Shown here piece after piece: positions 36,985 to 46,406 of a stretch of 64,000 nucleotides of DNA; position 1 is the stretch's first letter; each line of letters opens with the position of its first letter. This DNA is from a virus: positions 1 to 64,000 of IMG/VR virus record IMGVR_UViG_3300036826_000050. One strand, 5' to 3'. A program made the position numbers and the translations under genes. A model generated the notes under the pieces. The model made no database searches and was not told the DNA's origin. It saw nothing but the letters and a program-made list of their open reading frames with translations.

Positions 36985-37086
36985 ATGTTTGCCGTTACAA
37001 CAGAAATGACCCTCCTCATCGTCGCCGTCGTCCTCCTGGCGATCATCGTGATCTGGCTCATTGCCGGCCGTCGAAGGGGCCTCTGA
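36985..37086 (+). CDS. Small membrane protein, 33 aa
   Basis: ATG 36985 follows AAAAAGGTAAG. The product (MFAVTTEMTLLIVAVVLLAI, then VIWLIAGRRRGL) is a single span with a basic cytoplasmic end. First plus-strand gene; role unknown. Confidence 0.58.
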   Translation: MFAVTTEMTLLIVAVVLLAIIVIWLIAGRRRGL

Positions 37087-37093
37087 CTTAGTC

Positions 37094-37876
37094 ATGCCGA
37101 AACGTCCGCCCCCAGACGACGGACAGCCTGGCTCGGGCCGAGGCTCAGGCCAAGACTCCAGGCCCCATGCCGAGGTATACGACCTGAGCACGCGGCGCGG
37201 GCGGTCCAACCAGCGACAGGCCAACCGCGCCGCCAGGCTCGCCCGCAAGGCAAAACGCCAAGCCGCCGCCAAGCAAGCCGACGAGCCACCGACCAAGCGA
37301 ATCAGGAAGCCCCGCTGCAAGGGCACGACGACACTCGGCCGCCGCTGTCGGGCTGCAGCCCAGCGCAACGGCTTCTGTATCATGCACTCGCCCGAGAAAC
37401 AGAAGCATTTGGAGTTGATGGCCGAGGCGAAACGGGTCCACTCACAGTTCAAACGGTCGCCACATGAACTCATGCGGACGGTCATCGAGTCGAACCCGCT
37501 CGCGTTCATGCAGCCGTACCTCGACGCCCTCGGCATCAGAGTGGTCTTCGTGCCGGACGCTGAGAACCCTGACATCTTCCATCCGACAGCCATTGTCGAC
37601 CCCAACTCAGCGGGCGCGGTCCTCTACGGCGTCAGTAAGGATGGCGACGTGGTGATCTCGAAGCACAAGGACGTGGAGGCGCAACAGCGCGCCGCCGAGC
37701 GTCTGTTCGACCGCGTGTACGGCAAGCCCAAGCAGACCAACATCTTGGCGTCCGCCGCCAGCTCAAACGACCCGCAACTGGTCCCGTTTGACGACAAGCG
37801 CCAGGCCGAGATTGCTGCGATCCTCGAAGCCGCAAAGTCCCCGTCCCACGCGATGCCGCCGAACTCGCAGAACTGA
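37094..37876 (+). CDS. Putative small terminase subunit / packaging-region protein, 260 aa
   Basis: The N-terminus is disordered and basic. A zinc-type cluster follows, CKGTTTLGRRCRAAAQRNGF with a further FCIMH. The later RAAERLFDRVYGKPKQTN resembles the DNA-binding region ends of small terminase-like (DUF5681-type) phage proteins. Position four genes before the large terminase supports this, but no classic small-terminase helix-turn-helix is obvious. ATG 37094 was chosen; an in-frame TTG at 37061 is possible. Confidence 0.6.
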   Translation: MPKRPPPDDGQPGSGRGSGQDSRPHAEVYDLSTRRGRSNQRQANRAARLARKAKRQAAAKQADEPPTKRIRKPRCKGTTTLGRRCRAAAQRNGFCIMHSPEKQKHLELMAEAKRVHSQFKRSPHELMRTVIESNPLAFMQPYLDALGIRVVFVPDAENPDIFHPTAIVDPNSAGAVLYGVSKDGDVVISKHKDVEAQQRAAERLFDRVYGKPKQTNILASAASSNDPQLVPFDDKRQAEIAAILEAAKSPSHAMPPNSQN

Positions 37877-38061
37877 TGCCCATCATCCGCTCCAAAGCCC
37901 ATCGCGTCCGCCGCGACCTGACGGCATTTCGGAGCAACGCCCTCTCGATCTTCCAGCGCGACCCGACAGCCCCGGACCCGACGGCCAAGCCGATCCACCA
38001 GATCATCCGGCGGCGCAAAGAGCGTCAACAGCGACTGCAAATACTCAACCGACAAAAGTGA
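37876..38061 (+). CDS. Small basic protein, 61 aa
   Basis: The ATG overlaps the upstream TGA (TGATG). The protein is Arg-rich and helical (IIRRRKERQQRLQILNRQK at its end). Unknown; possibly a packaging accessory. Confidence 0.55.
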   Translation: MPIIRSKAHRVRRDLTAFRSNALSIFQRDPTAPDPTAKPIHQIIRRRKERQQRLQILNRQK

Positions 38062-38063
38062 CC

Positions 38064-38258
38064 ATGGATCCCGACGGACAGACATACATGGACGTTGATG
38101 GTCATACGAACGACCTCGACCGTCAACGATTCACCAAGGCCGAGCGCGAGTTCGAGCAGCGCGAGCGTCGCCAGCTCGAAGCGCAGCAGAGGCGGCTCGT
38201 CGAGGCAAGCCTCCGCACCCACGCCAAGGAACTCAAGCCGAGGGGAGCATCAAGTTGA
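38064..38258 (+). CDS. Hypothetical helical protein, 64 aa
   Basis: ATG 38064 starts a protein with a long charged helix (RFTKAEREFEQRERRQLEAQ). A longer open frame upstream is a shadow of the putative small terminase gene. Function unknown. Confidence 0.57.
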   Translation: MDPDGQTYMDVDGHTNDLDRQRFTKAEREFEQRERRQLEAQQRRLVEASLRTHAKELKPRGASS

Positions 38259-38506
38259 GCGGGCACGAACTCCATCGCGTCATCGGCGTTCTCGGCGACC
38301 ATGTCCGAGTCGCCAAGGAGGGGCTTCAGGCGAACCCTGACCTCAACCAGAGGCCGCAGACGTACGAGTCATCAGAGGAACGGTTCCTGTACGTCAACGG
38401 CTCGGGTTGCCTCCTGGCCCTCACCGAGGCGCAGATCGCAGCGCGACTCGGGCTGGAACCGCAGGCGCAGTCAGCCACCCCTGTGAAGGACGAGCCGCAG
38501 GCCTAG
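38255..38506 (+). CDS. Hypothetical protein, 83 aa
   Basis: The start is TTG 38255, overlapping the upstream stop (TTGA), with GGGGAG seven bases upstream. The product is small and mixed alpha/beta. No family was recognised. Confidence 0.6.
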   Translation: MSGHELHRVIGVLGDHVRVAKEGLQANPDLNQRPQTYESSEERFLYVNGSGCLLALTEAQIAARLGLEPQAQSATPVKDEPQA

Positions 38507-38519
38507 AACGTGACTCTCC

Positions 38520-39917
38520 ATGCCGTATTGGTACAGTCCAGGCAATCGCGGTCCCCTGGACATCCGCATGCCCGACGGGTATTGTCCGCACAGCCCGACG
38601 ACGAAGCAGCATGCGGCGCTCCTGCCCGAGTGGATGCTGGAGCTACTGTACGGTGGTCAAGCAGGCGGCGGCAAGTCGGACTGGCTCCTCATGGGCGCGC
38701 TTCAGTACGTCGATGTGCGGGAGTACGCAGCCCTGATCCTGCGGCGGTCGTTCCAGGACTTGCGCCGACCGGGCGCGATCATGTCACGCGCCAAGGCCTG
38801 GCTCTCGGACACCGATGCCGTCTGGAACGAGAACAACCATGAGTTCACGTTTCCCTCAGGCGCAAAGCTGGAGTTTGGCTTCCTCAAGTCCGACGATGAC
38901 GTCTTCAACTACCAGTCAGCGGAGTACCAGTACATCGGCATCGATGAGCTCACGCAGTTCACGGAGTTCCAGTACACCTACCTCATGTCGCGCCTCCGTC
39001 GCCCCAGCGGCGTCGAGGATGACCACCCACTCGCCAAAGTTCCACTCCGCTGCCGTACAGCGAGCAATCCGGGCGGTCGCGGCCATCAGTGGGTCCGTCG
39101 TCGCCTCGTTGAAGCGGATCATCCGGAGCGTATGTTCATTCCTGCGGGCTTGGCGGACAACCCGCATCTTGACATGGTCTCGTACCGCCGAGCGCTTGCG
39201 ATGCTCGACGATCATACGCGCGCACAACTTGAGTTCGGCGACTGGACAGCCCGCCCGCCAGGGCCGTGGTGCTTCAACCACAAACACATCGACGCAGCCA
39301 TCGAGCGCGGGGCTGTACTCGATCAGAAACGCAAGGACGGTCTACTACCAGAGCCGGTTGGTGGATACCTCAAGGTCGGTGCAGACTTTGGCGAGGCCGC
39401 GCACTTTGTGGTTGGGTGGCCGCTAGAGCGTAAGGGCATGTACCTCTGCGCTGAACATACCTTCGAGCATGGCGAGCCTGACGTCGAGGCGTACAAGGTC
39501 ATCGATAAGTGCGATGGACTTGGCTGGCTCATGGACCGGATGCGCTACGACGCCAGCAAGCCCGAGTCAGCCCGGCTCGCGCGCCGGACGTTTGCGCGTG
39601 AACGCGGCGAGGGATACGGCAAGCCGTCCGCGATCTCATTCGCAAAGTACAAGCGGGCAGCCATCCTGCACCAACGTCGCATGCTGCGACTGGCATGGAA
39701 GGCGCTCTCGAATCCAGACGTGCTGGGATATCTGGCGATCAGCCCGACGCTGGAGCACTATATCAAGCAGATTTATGAACTTCAGTTCAAGGGCGAGGAC
39801 ACGGAAGACCTGGTCAAGCTCGACGATCACGGCCCGGACGCCGGTTTTGCCCTGATAACGCCGCTGACGAAGGCGTACGACAGCGTCCAAGAGGAACGCG
39901 AGGCGGTGCACCCGTGA
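38520..39917 (+). CDS. terL: Terminase large subunit
   Basis: This 465-residue motor and nuclease packages DNA into the prohead. The ATPase has Walker A LYGGQAGGGKS (43-53), Walker B YIGIDE (138-143) and the coupling segment ASNPGGRGHQW. The RNase H-like nuclease shows VGADFG (Asp 289), an acidic Asp in RYDASKPES, and LDDHGPDAGFAL near the C-terminus. The length and order are normal for siphophage TerL. The stop overlaps the portal start (GTGA). Confidence 0.95.
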   Translation: MPYWYSPGNRGPLDIRMPDGYCPHSPTTKQHAALLPEWMLELLYGGQAGGGKSDWLLMGALQYVDVREYAALILRRSFQDLRRPGAIMSRAKAWLSDTDAVWNENNHEFTFPSGAKLEFGFLKSDDDVFNYQSAEYQYIGIDELTQFTEFQYTYLMSRLRRPSGVEDDHPLAKVPLRCRTASNPGGRGHQWVRRRLVEADHPERMFIPAGLADNPHLDMVSYRRALAMLDDHTRAQLEFGDWTARPPGPWCFNHKHIDAAIERGAVLDQKRKDGLLPEPVGGYLKVGADFGEAAHFVVGWPLERKGMYLCAEHTFEHGEPDVEAYKVIDKCDGLGWLMDRMRYDASKPESARLARRTFARERGEGYGKPSAISFAKYKRAAILHQRRMLRLAWKALSNPDVLGYLAISPTLEHYIKQIYELQFKGEDTEDLVKLDDHGPDAGFALITPLTKAYDSVQEEREAVHP

Positions 39918-41506
39918 CGATTGAGCTGCTCAGAGAGGAACTTGAGACCGGGCAGCAGAAGATGGCCTGGGCTTTCAACGCTGCTACCAGCGAACTCCCC
40001 AAGTGGATTGCGTTCCGCGAGAGCAACCGCGACTACCTGGCGTCGATCCACCCCGGCGGATGGAAGGGCGGGCGCATCTACCACCACGATCCCATGGCGA
40101 GCAAGATCAGCAACGCCTTCGCTGACTTCCTCTATGGCGAGGACCCCGCTTACAAGCCGTTCGACACCGCCGACTCTGAGCTTCTCGACAACCTTCTGAT
40201 CGCAAACGAGTTCACGACGGAGATTCACCAGGCCGTTCGTGTCTTCTCGTCAGAGGGCGAGGTCTGGTTCCGCATCTACACGGACCCCGAGCAGTCCGAC
40301 TACCCACTGATCGAGTGGCATTCGCGTGCGACGGTGTTCCCGTACTGGCGAGGCCGGTCACTTTCGGCAGTAGCATTCGTGTATGAGCTGTCGCGCTCGG
40401 AGAACGAGGTCTGGCGATACGTCCAGTACCATGAAAAGTTCCGTGCCGAGAACGCTTTGTACAAGTCAACGGCAGGTACGAGTGGCGCCGGCAGCAAGGG
40501 CAAGGACGACATACCAGAGTTGGACATCACTGAGCTGCAGAAGTTGGGCAAGCCGCAGCCTTTGACCGCGAACCCATACACGGCTGAGTTGGATGATGAG
40601 TGGAATCACGACATTCCCGCCATCCTCGCTGGCCGTTACATCAACAACGTGCCACGCAGCCGCCAGATCGGCAAGTCCGACTATGATGGCGTCGAGGATT
40701 TGCTGTTCGACCTCAACGAGGCGCACAGCGTCGATGCCGAAAACTTCAAACTGGCCGGCAAGAAGCGCGCGATCATGCCGCGCAAGTACCAGAACCAGGC
40801 GGGCGATGCCGAGATCAGTGAGGAAATCTTCTGGGTCGAAGAAGGCACAGACGAAATGGAGCCGGATCAGGGTCCGTTCAAGATCCTTGAGTACGACTAC
40901 GACGCCGACTCAAGCATCAAGCGCAAGGAGGACCTGGAACGTACCATCGTCACGCGCGTCGGCCTTGTTCGACAGTTTGTCGACAGCAGCACGGCAGACG
41001 GTTGGGCGCAATCCGGCACCGCGCTCCGTACCAGGCTGTTGCCGACGGCACTCGCCGCGCACGGCAAGGCGCGCGAGTGGGACGAACTTCTGCCCAAGAC
41101 GCTCGGCCTGTTGCAACAGGTTGACGCCTTGCCAGAAGGACAAGGCGGATTTGGACGGCCGTGGAAGCAGCCTGCGGGCCTCCCGAGCATCACACGTGCG
41201 ACCGTCCTGCCTGAGGACCCGGCCGATCAGGCGGCGCGTCATCAGACGCTGATCGCCAACGAGCTAGAGTCCATCGAGACTGCAGTTGACGACCTACACC
41301 CGGACTGGACCCCGGATCGCAAGATGCTGGAGGTCAGACGGATTCTCGCCAACCGCAACGGAGAAGCCTTGGATGACCAGGGCAACGTGATCGTTGTCGA
41401 GGGCGGTGGCGGTCTGGTGCAAAAGATCGCACCCGAACCCTCAGCAGCGGATCAGAAGCACTCGACATCCAACGGCGCAACCGCCCCGGCGGGGAGTGGG
41501 GCATGA
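39914..41506 (+). CDS. Portal protein
   Basis: This 530-residue protein directly follows TerL and starts at GTG 39914. The pattern HHDPMASKISNAFADFLYGE, then GEVWFRIYTDPE and a long helical C-terminal region, fits SPP1 gp6-type portals, the dodecameric ring at the capsid vertex through which DNA passes. The C-terminus is low-complexity. Confidence 0.9.
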   Translation: MTIELLREELETGQQKMAWAFNAATSELPKWIAFRESNRDYLASIHPGGWKGGRIYHHDPMASKISNAFADFLYGEDPAYKPFDTADSELLDNLLIANEFTTEIHQAVRVFSSEGEVWFRIYTDPEQSDYPLIEWHSRATVFPYWRGRSLSAVAFVYELSRSENEVWRYVQYHEKFRAENALYKSTAGTSGAGSKGKDDIPELDITELQKLGKPQPLTANPYTAELDDEWNHDIPAILAGRYINNVPRSRQIGKSDYDGVEDLLFDLNEAHSVDAENFKLAGKKRAIMPRKYQNQAGDAEISEEIFWVEEGTDEMEPDQGPFKILEYDYDADSSIKRKEDLERTIVTRVGLVRQFVDSSTADGWAQSGTALRTRLLPTALAAHGKAREWDELLPKTLGLLQQVDALPEGQGGFGRPWKQPAGLPSITRATVLPEDPADQAARHQTLIANELESIETAVDDLHPDWTPDRKMLEVRRILANRNGEALDDQGNVIVVEGGGGLVQKIAPEPSAADQKHSTSNGATAPAGSGA

Positions 41507-41570
41507 CGACTCCCCAGCGCGCAAGCGTACCCTCACGGTGGGTGGTAAAACATAACCAGGAAGGAACAGC

Positions 41571-42452
41571 ATGACCAGTAAGACACGTCGTCGTTATCAC
41601 CGCGTCATGACGCTCGCAGAGTCGCAGGGGCTTCCTCCTGAGATGATCGAGCAGCTCAAGGCGCAGGGCGTTCTGCCGCCGATTGCCGGCGGCGCGCCAG
41701 ATGACGACTCCGGGCGCAAGTCCAAGCGACGGACGAAGCGCCGCGCCAAGGCAGGCAGCAAGGACGACGATGCCGATGACGACGATTCGTCAGATGATGA
41801 CGACTCGTCGGATGACGATGCCGACGACGACGCTGCCGACGACGACGACAACACCGACGACGACGATCAGACTCCTGACGACAAGAAGGACAACGCGGAC
41901 GATGACGGTGATGGGTTCGTCCGCTTGCCCCGATCCGAGGTCCAGCGCCTGCGCCGTGAGGCGCGCGAGGCCCGCAAGCGCGAGAAGCAGCGCGACCGCG
42001 AGGATCGTGAGCGCCGGGAGAAGGACTTGGCCGACAACGAGAAGTGGAAGGACCTGGCCGAGTCCCGTGAGGAGCGCATCAACGAGCTTGAGGGAGAAAT
42101 CGAGTCCCTCAGGATGGAGGGGTCGGCCAACGAGCGCAAGGCCACGACCATCAAGGTCGCCAAGCGCTTGGGGTTCGAGTACCCCGAGGATGCGCACCGA
42201 TATCTGGACGCCGACGACATGGAGGACGAACAGACCATCGAAACGGCTCTCAAGGCCGTTCTGAGGGACCGTCCCAAGTTGAAGTCGAAGCGCCGTGGGT
42301 CGGGCGCACCGATCCCCGGCGAATCTGGCGATGACGGCACCGGCGGCGAGATCACGGTCGATGACATCCAGAAGATGTCCCCGGACGAGATCAACAAGCG
42401 CTGGGACGAGGTTCAGGCCGTCCTACGACGCCAGGAGGTCGCGAAGTCATGA
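41571..42452 (+). CDS. Scaffold protein
   Basis: This 293-residue protein is dominated by an Asp-rich tract (residues about 60-115) and a long charged coiled coil (RREAREARKREKQRDREDRE onward), with a C-terminal region after GFEYPEDAHRYLDADDME. This composition and its place between portal and capsid genes are typical of internal scaffolds. No protease was seen, so the scaffold probably exits or is host-cleaved. GGAAGGAACAGC precedes the ATG. Confidence 0.84.
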   Translation: MTSKTRRRYHRVMTLAESQGLPPEMIEQLKAQGVLPPIAGGAPDDDSGRKSKRRTKRRAKAGSKDDDADDDDSSDDDDSSDDDADDDAADDDDNTDDDDQTPDDKKDNADDDGDGFVRLPRSEVQRLRREAREARKREKQRDREDRERREKDLADNEKWKDLAESREERINELEGEIESLRMEGSANERKATTIKVAKRLGFEYPEDAHRYLDADDMEDEQTIETALKAVLRDRPKLKSKRRGSGAPIPGESGDDGTGGEITVDDIQKMSPDEINKRWDEVQAVLRRQEVAKS

Positions 42453-42481
42453 CCAACGAACGGGAAGGATGAATCGGCTCC

Positions 42482-43339
42482 ATGTCGATCAACAACTTCA
42501 TCCCGGTCATCTGGTCGGCACGAATCGCGCTCGGTCTGGAGAAGGCGTTCGTGTACGGTCAGCCCGGGGTGATCAACCGCGATTTCGAGGGCGAGATCAG
42601 CGAAGCGGGCGACACGGTCTACATCAACAGCATCGGCGATCCGACGATCTTCACCTACACGAAGAACACGGACATGCCGGTGCCGGAGACCCTGTCGGAC
42701 GCGCGGGTCACGCTCCTCATCGATCAGGCCAAGGGCTTCAACTTCCAGGTCGATGACGTGGACCGGGCGCAGACCCGGCCCGACGTCATGGACACGGCGA
42801 TGCAGCGCGCGGCCTACAAGCTGTCCGACATCACCGACCAGTACGTCGCCGGCAAGATGGCGGCGGGCGCGGATGCGTCCAACGCGCTGGGATCGACGGC
42901 CACGCCGTTGGTTCCGACGCTCGGGACGTACACCGATCCGCTCAACGTCTACAACATCCTCGTGGACGCCAGCACGAAGCTCAACCAGAACAACGTGCCG
43001 CGCGACGGGCGGTTCGTGATCATCCCGCCGTGGTACGAGGGCCTCCTGCGCAAGGACGAGCGCTTCGTGCCGACCGACGATGTCCGACTCAACGGCGTGA
43101 TCGGTCGCGCCGCCGGGTTCGACATCCTCGTGTCGAACAACGTGCCGACGGTGACCGGCACGAAGTACCAGATCGTCTTCGGCCACTCGATGGCCATGAC
43201 GTTCGCCGACCAGATCAACAAGACCGAGGCGTACCGTCCGGAGCGCAGGTTCGGCGACGCGGTGAAGGGGCTGCACCTGTACGGTGGCGGCGTCACCCAG
43301 CCGCTGGCTCTCGGCCTCCTGACCGTCTCCCAGACCTGA
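42482..43339 (+). CDS. Major capsid protein
   Basis: This 285-residue protein is in the canonical major-capsid position. The N-terminal NNFIPVIWSARIALGLEKA, then a beta hinge (GDTVYINSIGDP), a spine helix region with DVMDTAMQRAAYKLSDITDQ and a PxxYEGLLRKDERF turn with the FDILVSNNVP P-domain fit an HK97-fold coat protein of the P22-like group. No cleavable N-terminal delta domain is apparent, consistent with a separate scaffold. Confidence 0.93.
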   Translation: MSINNFIPVIWSARIALGLEKAFVYGQPGVINRDFEGEISEAGDTVYINSIGDPTIFTYTKNTDMPVPETLSDARVTLLIDQAKGFNFQVDDVDRAQTRPDVMDTAMQRAAYKLSDITDQYVAGKMAAGADASNALGSTATPLVPTLGTYTDPLNVYNILVDASTKLNQNNVPRDGRFVIIPPWYEGLLRKDERFVPTDDVRLNGVIGRAAGFDILVSNNVPTVTGTKYQIVFGHSMAMTFADQINKTEAYRPERRFGDAVKGLHLYGGGVTQPLALGLLTVSQT

Positions 43340-43355
43340 GAAAGGAGGGATGAAT

Positions 43356-43904
43356 ATGGCAATCGCTACGATGCGCAACCGCGTCACGACCGAGTTCCGC
43401 AAGGTCGAGAAGGACAGCGACGAGTACCTGGAACTCCAGGCTCAGCGCGACGCCAACGATGGTCGGCCTGTCTGGGAAGAGACGGGCATCCACGACGCCA
43501 TCGAGCAGAGCAAGCGCCTGGAGGACGGCGTGCCGCTCGCGACCGACATCGGCGACGCGCAGCAGCCCGTTTCGACCATCGCTGGCGGATCCAACATCGT
43601 GCCGGCGTCAGCGGTCCAGCATATGGATCCGCTGCCGTCCGAGCGCGAGGCCGGTGTCGAGCCGTTCGAGGGGTTCAGCGGTCTGCCCGCGTCGAATCCG
43701 CCTGACGAGGAAGTCGTGCTCGTTCCGGGCGCGATGGAGGACTCGACCGACACCGGCACCGACGGCACGGAACCGGACCTGACCGAGCACAAGGCCGGCA
43801 AGTCCGCCGACGACGAGGGCGGCAGCGGCAAGAAGCGCTCCCGCAAGAAGTCGGACAGCGGCGGCAGCGGCAGCGGCTCGTCCAGCGAGGGCTCAACCTC
43901 GTAG
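43356..43904 (+). CDS. Head-associated protein with low-complexity tail, 182 aa
   Basis: ATG 43356 follows AAAGGAGG with seven-base spacing. The N-terminal 60 residues look folded; the rest is acidic and then Ser/Gly/Lys-rich (GSGKKRSRKKSDSGGSGSGS). It lies right after the capsid gene, where decoration or head-joining proteins are found, but no family can be named. Confidence 0.68.
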   Translation: MAIATMRNRVTTEFRKVEKDSDEYLELQAQRDANDGRPVWEETGIHDAIEQSKRLEDGVPLATDIGDAQQPVSTIAGGSNIVPASAVQHMDPLPSEREAGVEPFEGFSGLPASNPPDEEVVLVPGAMEDSTDTGTDGTEPDLTEHKAGKSADDEGGSGKKRSRKKSDSGGSGSGSSSEGSTS

Positions 43905-43910
43905 GTCATC

Positions 43911-44219
43911 ATGCCTTCCTCTCGGTCACTGCCTGATCTGCCTAACAAGCCCGGTAAGACCAACTGGGTGGAAGAGGCAGGCGGCTTGCCCAAGTACATC
44001 GAGCGCATCGCCAAGCACCTTCACTTCGAGAAGGGCATGACGGTGAGTCACGCTATCGCGACGGCGGTCAACGTCGTCAAGAGGATGTGCGAATCCGGCG
44101 ACACCAACTGGCCTGGTATTCAACAGGTCGGTCCCAAGTCGCGGGAGCAAGCCTGCAAGGCGGTGGCCGAGTGGGAGGCCAAGAAGGCGAAGACAAAGAC
44201 AAAGCGAGCGGCGAAATGA
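43911..44219 (+). CDS. Conserved small phage protein (DUF6582-like), 102 aa
   Basis: The pattern NWVEEAGGLPKYIERIAKHL, then MTVSHAIATAVNVVKRMC and WPGIQQVGPKS is familiar from head regions of actinophages; a relation to DUF6582 is likely. The tail is basic (KKAKTKTKRAAK). Function unknown. Confidence 0.74.
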   Translation: MPSSRSLPDLPNKPGKTNWVEEAGGLPKYIERIAKHLHFEKGMTVSHAIATAVNVVKRMCESGDTNWPGIQQVGPKSREQACKAVAEWEAKKAKTKTKRAAK

Positions 44220-44980
44220 CCGAGGTAATCTTCAGCAGCTGGTGGGATTACTCCGTCCAGGTGGCGCCGCCTCCGGCCAACGGTCAGATCAGGACCGCAC
44301 CTGATCCGCCGGTTGTCGGTCAGACGTACACGATTTACCTCTCAGAGGAAGATCGCGATGGCGTGATCTGGGCGTTCGATGAACTCATGCTGGATGACCA
44401 GGTCTGGCTGCGCGATACCCAAGGCAACAAGCAGGTCTGCATCGTGACGGGCATAGCCCTCCCGGGCGCAGGGCTGCCGTTTGCAACGGTCATGACAACG
44501 ATGGCGTCGTCTACCGGCGACATCGCCAAGAACTCGAAGGTGCGCATCGATTTGATCCGGTCGGCGGATGCCCCGCCGGTGCCAACACCGGGTCCTGGGT
44601 CGGCCTCGTACGCCACGGTCGCCGATCTGCGCGCCTACAGCGGTGACCTAGTTGCCAACTACAGCGACGACGAGCTGAACACAACGCTCCTTGACGCGCA
44701 ACGTTGGATCGACTACTACGTGCCGCCCGGTGATCTGCTGGACTCGGGTCTGAAGTACGACCCCACGACTTTCGACACTGGCCAGGCGACCCATCTGAAT
44801 CGCGCGACTTGCGCGCAGGCCGAGTACATCCTCATGATGGGACCGGGGTTTTTCATCAGCGGCTCCACGACGGTCACCGGCTCGGACTACCAGGAGACCA
44901 AGGCTCCCAAGGTCGCGCCCAAGGCGAAGATGGAGCTGATCTCCGGAGGATTCAACCAGTTGACCGGGCAGGCGACGTGA
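44216..44980 (+). CDS. Head-tail connector with extra N-terminal domain, 254 aa
   Basis: The start is ATG 44216 in an ATGA overlap; the longer frame upstream is a shadow. The C-terminal half (ATVADLRAYSGDLVANYSDD, then LLDAQRWIDYYVPP) is a gp6/gp15-type head-tail connector. About 120 residues before it form a beta-rich domain not usual in the family as I recall. It should join the portal to the tail. Confidence 0.78.
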   Translation: MTEVIFSSWWDYSVQVAPPPANGQIRTAPDPPVVGQTYTIYLSEEDRDGVIWAFDELMLDDQVWLRDTQGNKQVCIVTGIALPGAGLPFATVMTTMASSTGDIAKNSKVRIDLIRSADAPPVPTPGPGSASYATVADLRAYSGDLVANYSDDELNTTLLDAQRWIDYYVPPGDLLDSGLKYDPTTFDTGQATHLNRATCAQAEYILMMGPGFFISGSTTVTGSDYQETKAPKVAPKAKMELISGGFNQLTGQAT

Positions 44981-45780
44981 ACACGAAGTCGCAGAAGCAA
45001 CTCGACGCGCTCGCCAAGGACTTCGCTCAGGCAGAGGCTTGGCTCATTGCGCTCGTGAACCGCGTTCTGATCGAAGGGAAGCTGGGCAGCCTTCGTGCCA
45101 GGCGGCGGGCGTCCAATGATGCGTCGGCGATCCTCGATCAGCTGCGTGGCCTGACCGAGAAGAAGGCAGCTGACCTGGTCAAGTCGAGTTACCTGGCCGG
45201 TCGCGAGGTCTCAGGCGTCACCAACAAGTCGCTTGCCGAAGCAGATCGGCAATCGCTCCAACTTCTGATCGACAACCTCGGCGGACGCCTGGAGGACTCG
45301 ACAACCATCGTCGGTCGCCGCGTCGATGACGTGTTCCGGCGCGAGGGCCTGCGCGCAACGGCCTTGGCGATCTCAGGTCCCGGCGTTGTTGACGAGAAAT
45401 CGGTCACTGCGTTCCGCAAGCGCCTGTTGAAGGAGGGCGCGACGGCATTCGTGGACGCGACCGGACGGACATGGCATCTGGAGACATACGCCCGCATGGC
45501 GCTCAAGACGACCATGATGGAGGCCGTCAACACAGGAGCCGAGAACCTGATCAGGGAGCGCGGCTTCGATATCATCGAAATCGGGCATCTGGGGAAGTAT
45601 GAGCCCGATCCGATCTGCGACGTTCATCATGGCAAGAAGTACAGCCTGACAGGGCGCGCAAAGGACTTCCCTCTGTTCGGTCCTACCGACAAGCCTCCAT
45701 ACCATCCGAACTGCGAGCATTACATCAAGCTGGCTCGGGAAGCGACTGCCGAGCGCCGCCGCGCATTGAGGGCTGCATGA
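44977..45780 (+). CDS. Minor capsid / head morphogenesis protein (MuF-like), 267 aa
   Basis: The start is GTG 44977 (GTGA overlap). A long helical N-terminal part is followed by a MuF-type C-terminal region: PDPICDVHHGKKYSL and PPYHPNCEHYIK, the C-x2-H/C...H-P-N-C pattern of minor capsid proteins. Such proteins sit at the portal vertex or inside the head. Confidence 0.8.
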   Translation: MNTKSQKQLDALAKDFAQAEAWLIALVNRVLIEGKLGSLRARRRASNDASAILDQLRGLTEKKAADLVKSSYLAGREVSGVTNKSLAEADRQSLQLLIDNLGGRLEDSTTIVGRRVDDVFRREGLRATALAISGPGVVDEKSVTAFRKRLLKEGATAFVDATGRTWHLETYARMALKTTMMEAVNTGAENLIRERGFDIIEIGHLGKYEPDPICDVHHGKKYSLTGRAKDFPLFGPTDKPPYHPNCEHYIKLAREATAERRRALRAA

Positions 45781-46406
45781 CCACGCCAGCCCTAGCCGCC
45801 GCATCCAACTTCCGTATGCGGATCAATCGGACGGTGGATGTCAGCAACGGACAGGTCGTCATCGACCCCGTTCCTGACTATCCGTACTTCTGGGCAAGCG
45901 TGACGCCACCAGACTCCCCGGCGGCTCCCGGCGACGACCCGAGACAAGCGCCTACTGCCATGCTCCGCCACGCCTCCCGCTTGACAGGCCCGGCGCTCGA
46001 CCTCCGGGCCGGGTTCCGCGTCGAAAATGATTCTGGCACGCTGATCGAGATACTCGATAACGGCACTCCGGTCACAACGGGGTCACGCCTCGTTGGAATG
46101 TCATTCGCATGTCTTCCAGTCGACTGGTTGTATCCGTTGACTGGAGTTATCAGCGACATGGACGGCAACCCAACCGGGATTGCCTCGTTGGCGATCTGGG
46201 GCGCGAGCGAGAGCCACGACGTGTCTGCTGGCGAGTTTGAAGATTACGACGGCTCGGCGGCCATCGAGTACGCAAGCGGTTTGATGCGCAACGTCGATCT
46301 CATGGTCGGCACAACGCGCTACAGAATCCTGGCGGCCGAAACTGATATGGGATCGATGTACGTCCGTCTGCGTCTACGGAAGGCGGATGATCCTCTTGCC
46401 CCGTAA
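45777..46406 (+). CDS. Probable head-completion protein, 209 aa
   Basis: This is a beta-rich soluble protein between MuF-like and neck genes. No family could be named; position suggests an adaptor or stopper. It overlaps both neighbours. Confidence 0.68.
   Translation: MTTPALAAASNFRMRINRTVDVSNGQVVIDPVPDYPYFWASVTPPDSPAAPGDDPRQAPTAMLRHASRLTGPALDLRAGFRVENDSGTLIEILDNGTPVTTGSRLVGMSFACLPVDWLYPLTGVISDMDGNPTGIASLAIWGASESHDVSAGEFEDYDGSAAIEYASGLMRNVDLMVGTTRYRILAAETDMGSMYVRLRLRKADDPLAP

Noticed and set aside
41755-41890. gacgac repeat tract
   Set aside because: It encodes the Asp-rich part of the scaffold protein in frame; not an independent repeat.
42482-43339. Possible cleaved N-terminal delta domain of the capsid protein with a protease gene
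   Set aside because: The capsid protein starts directly with its folded arm, a separate scaffold gene is present and no protease gene was found.
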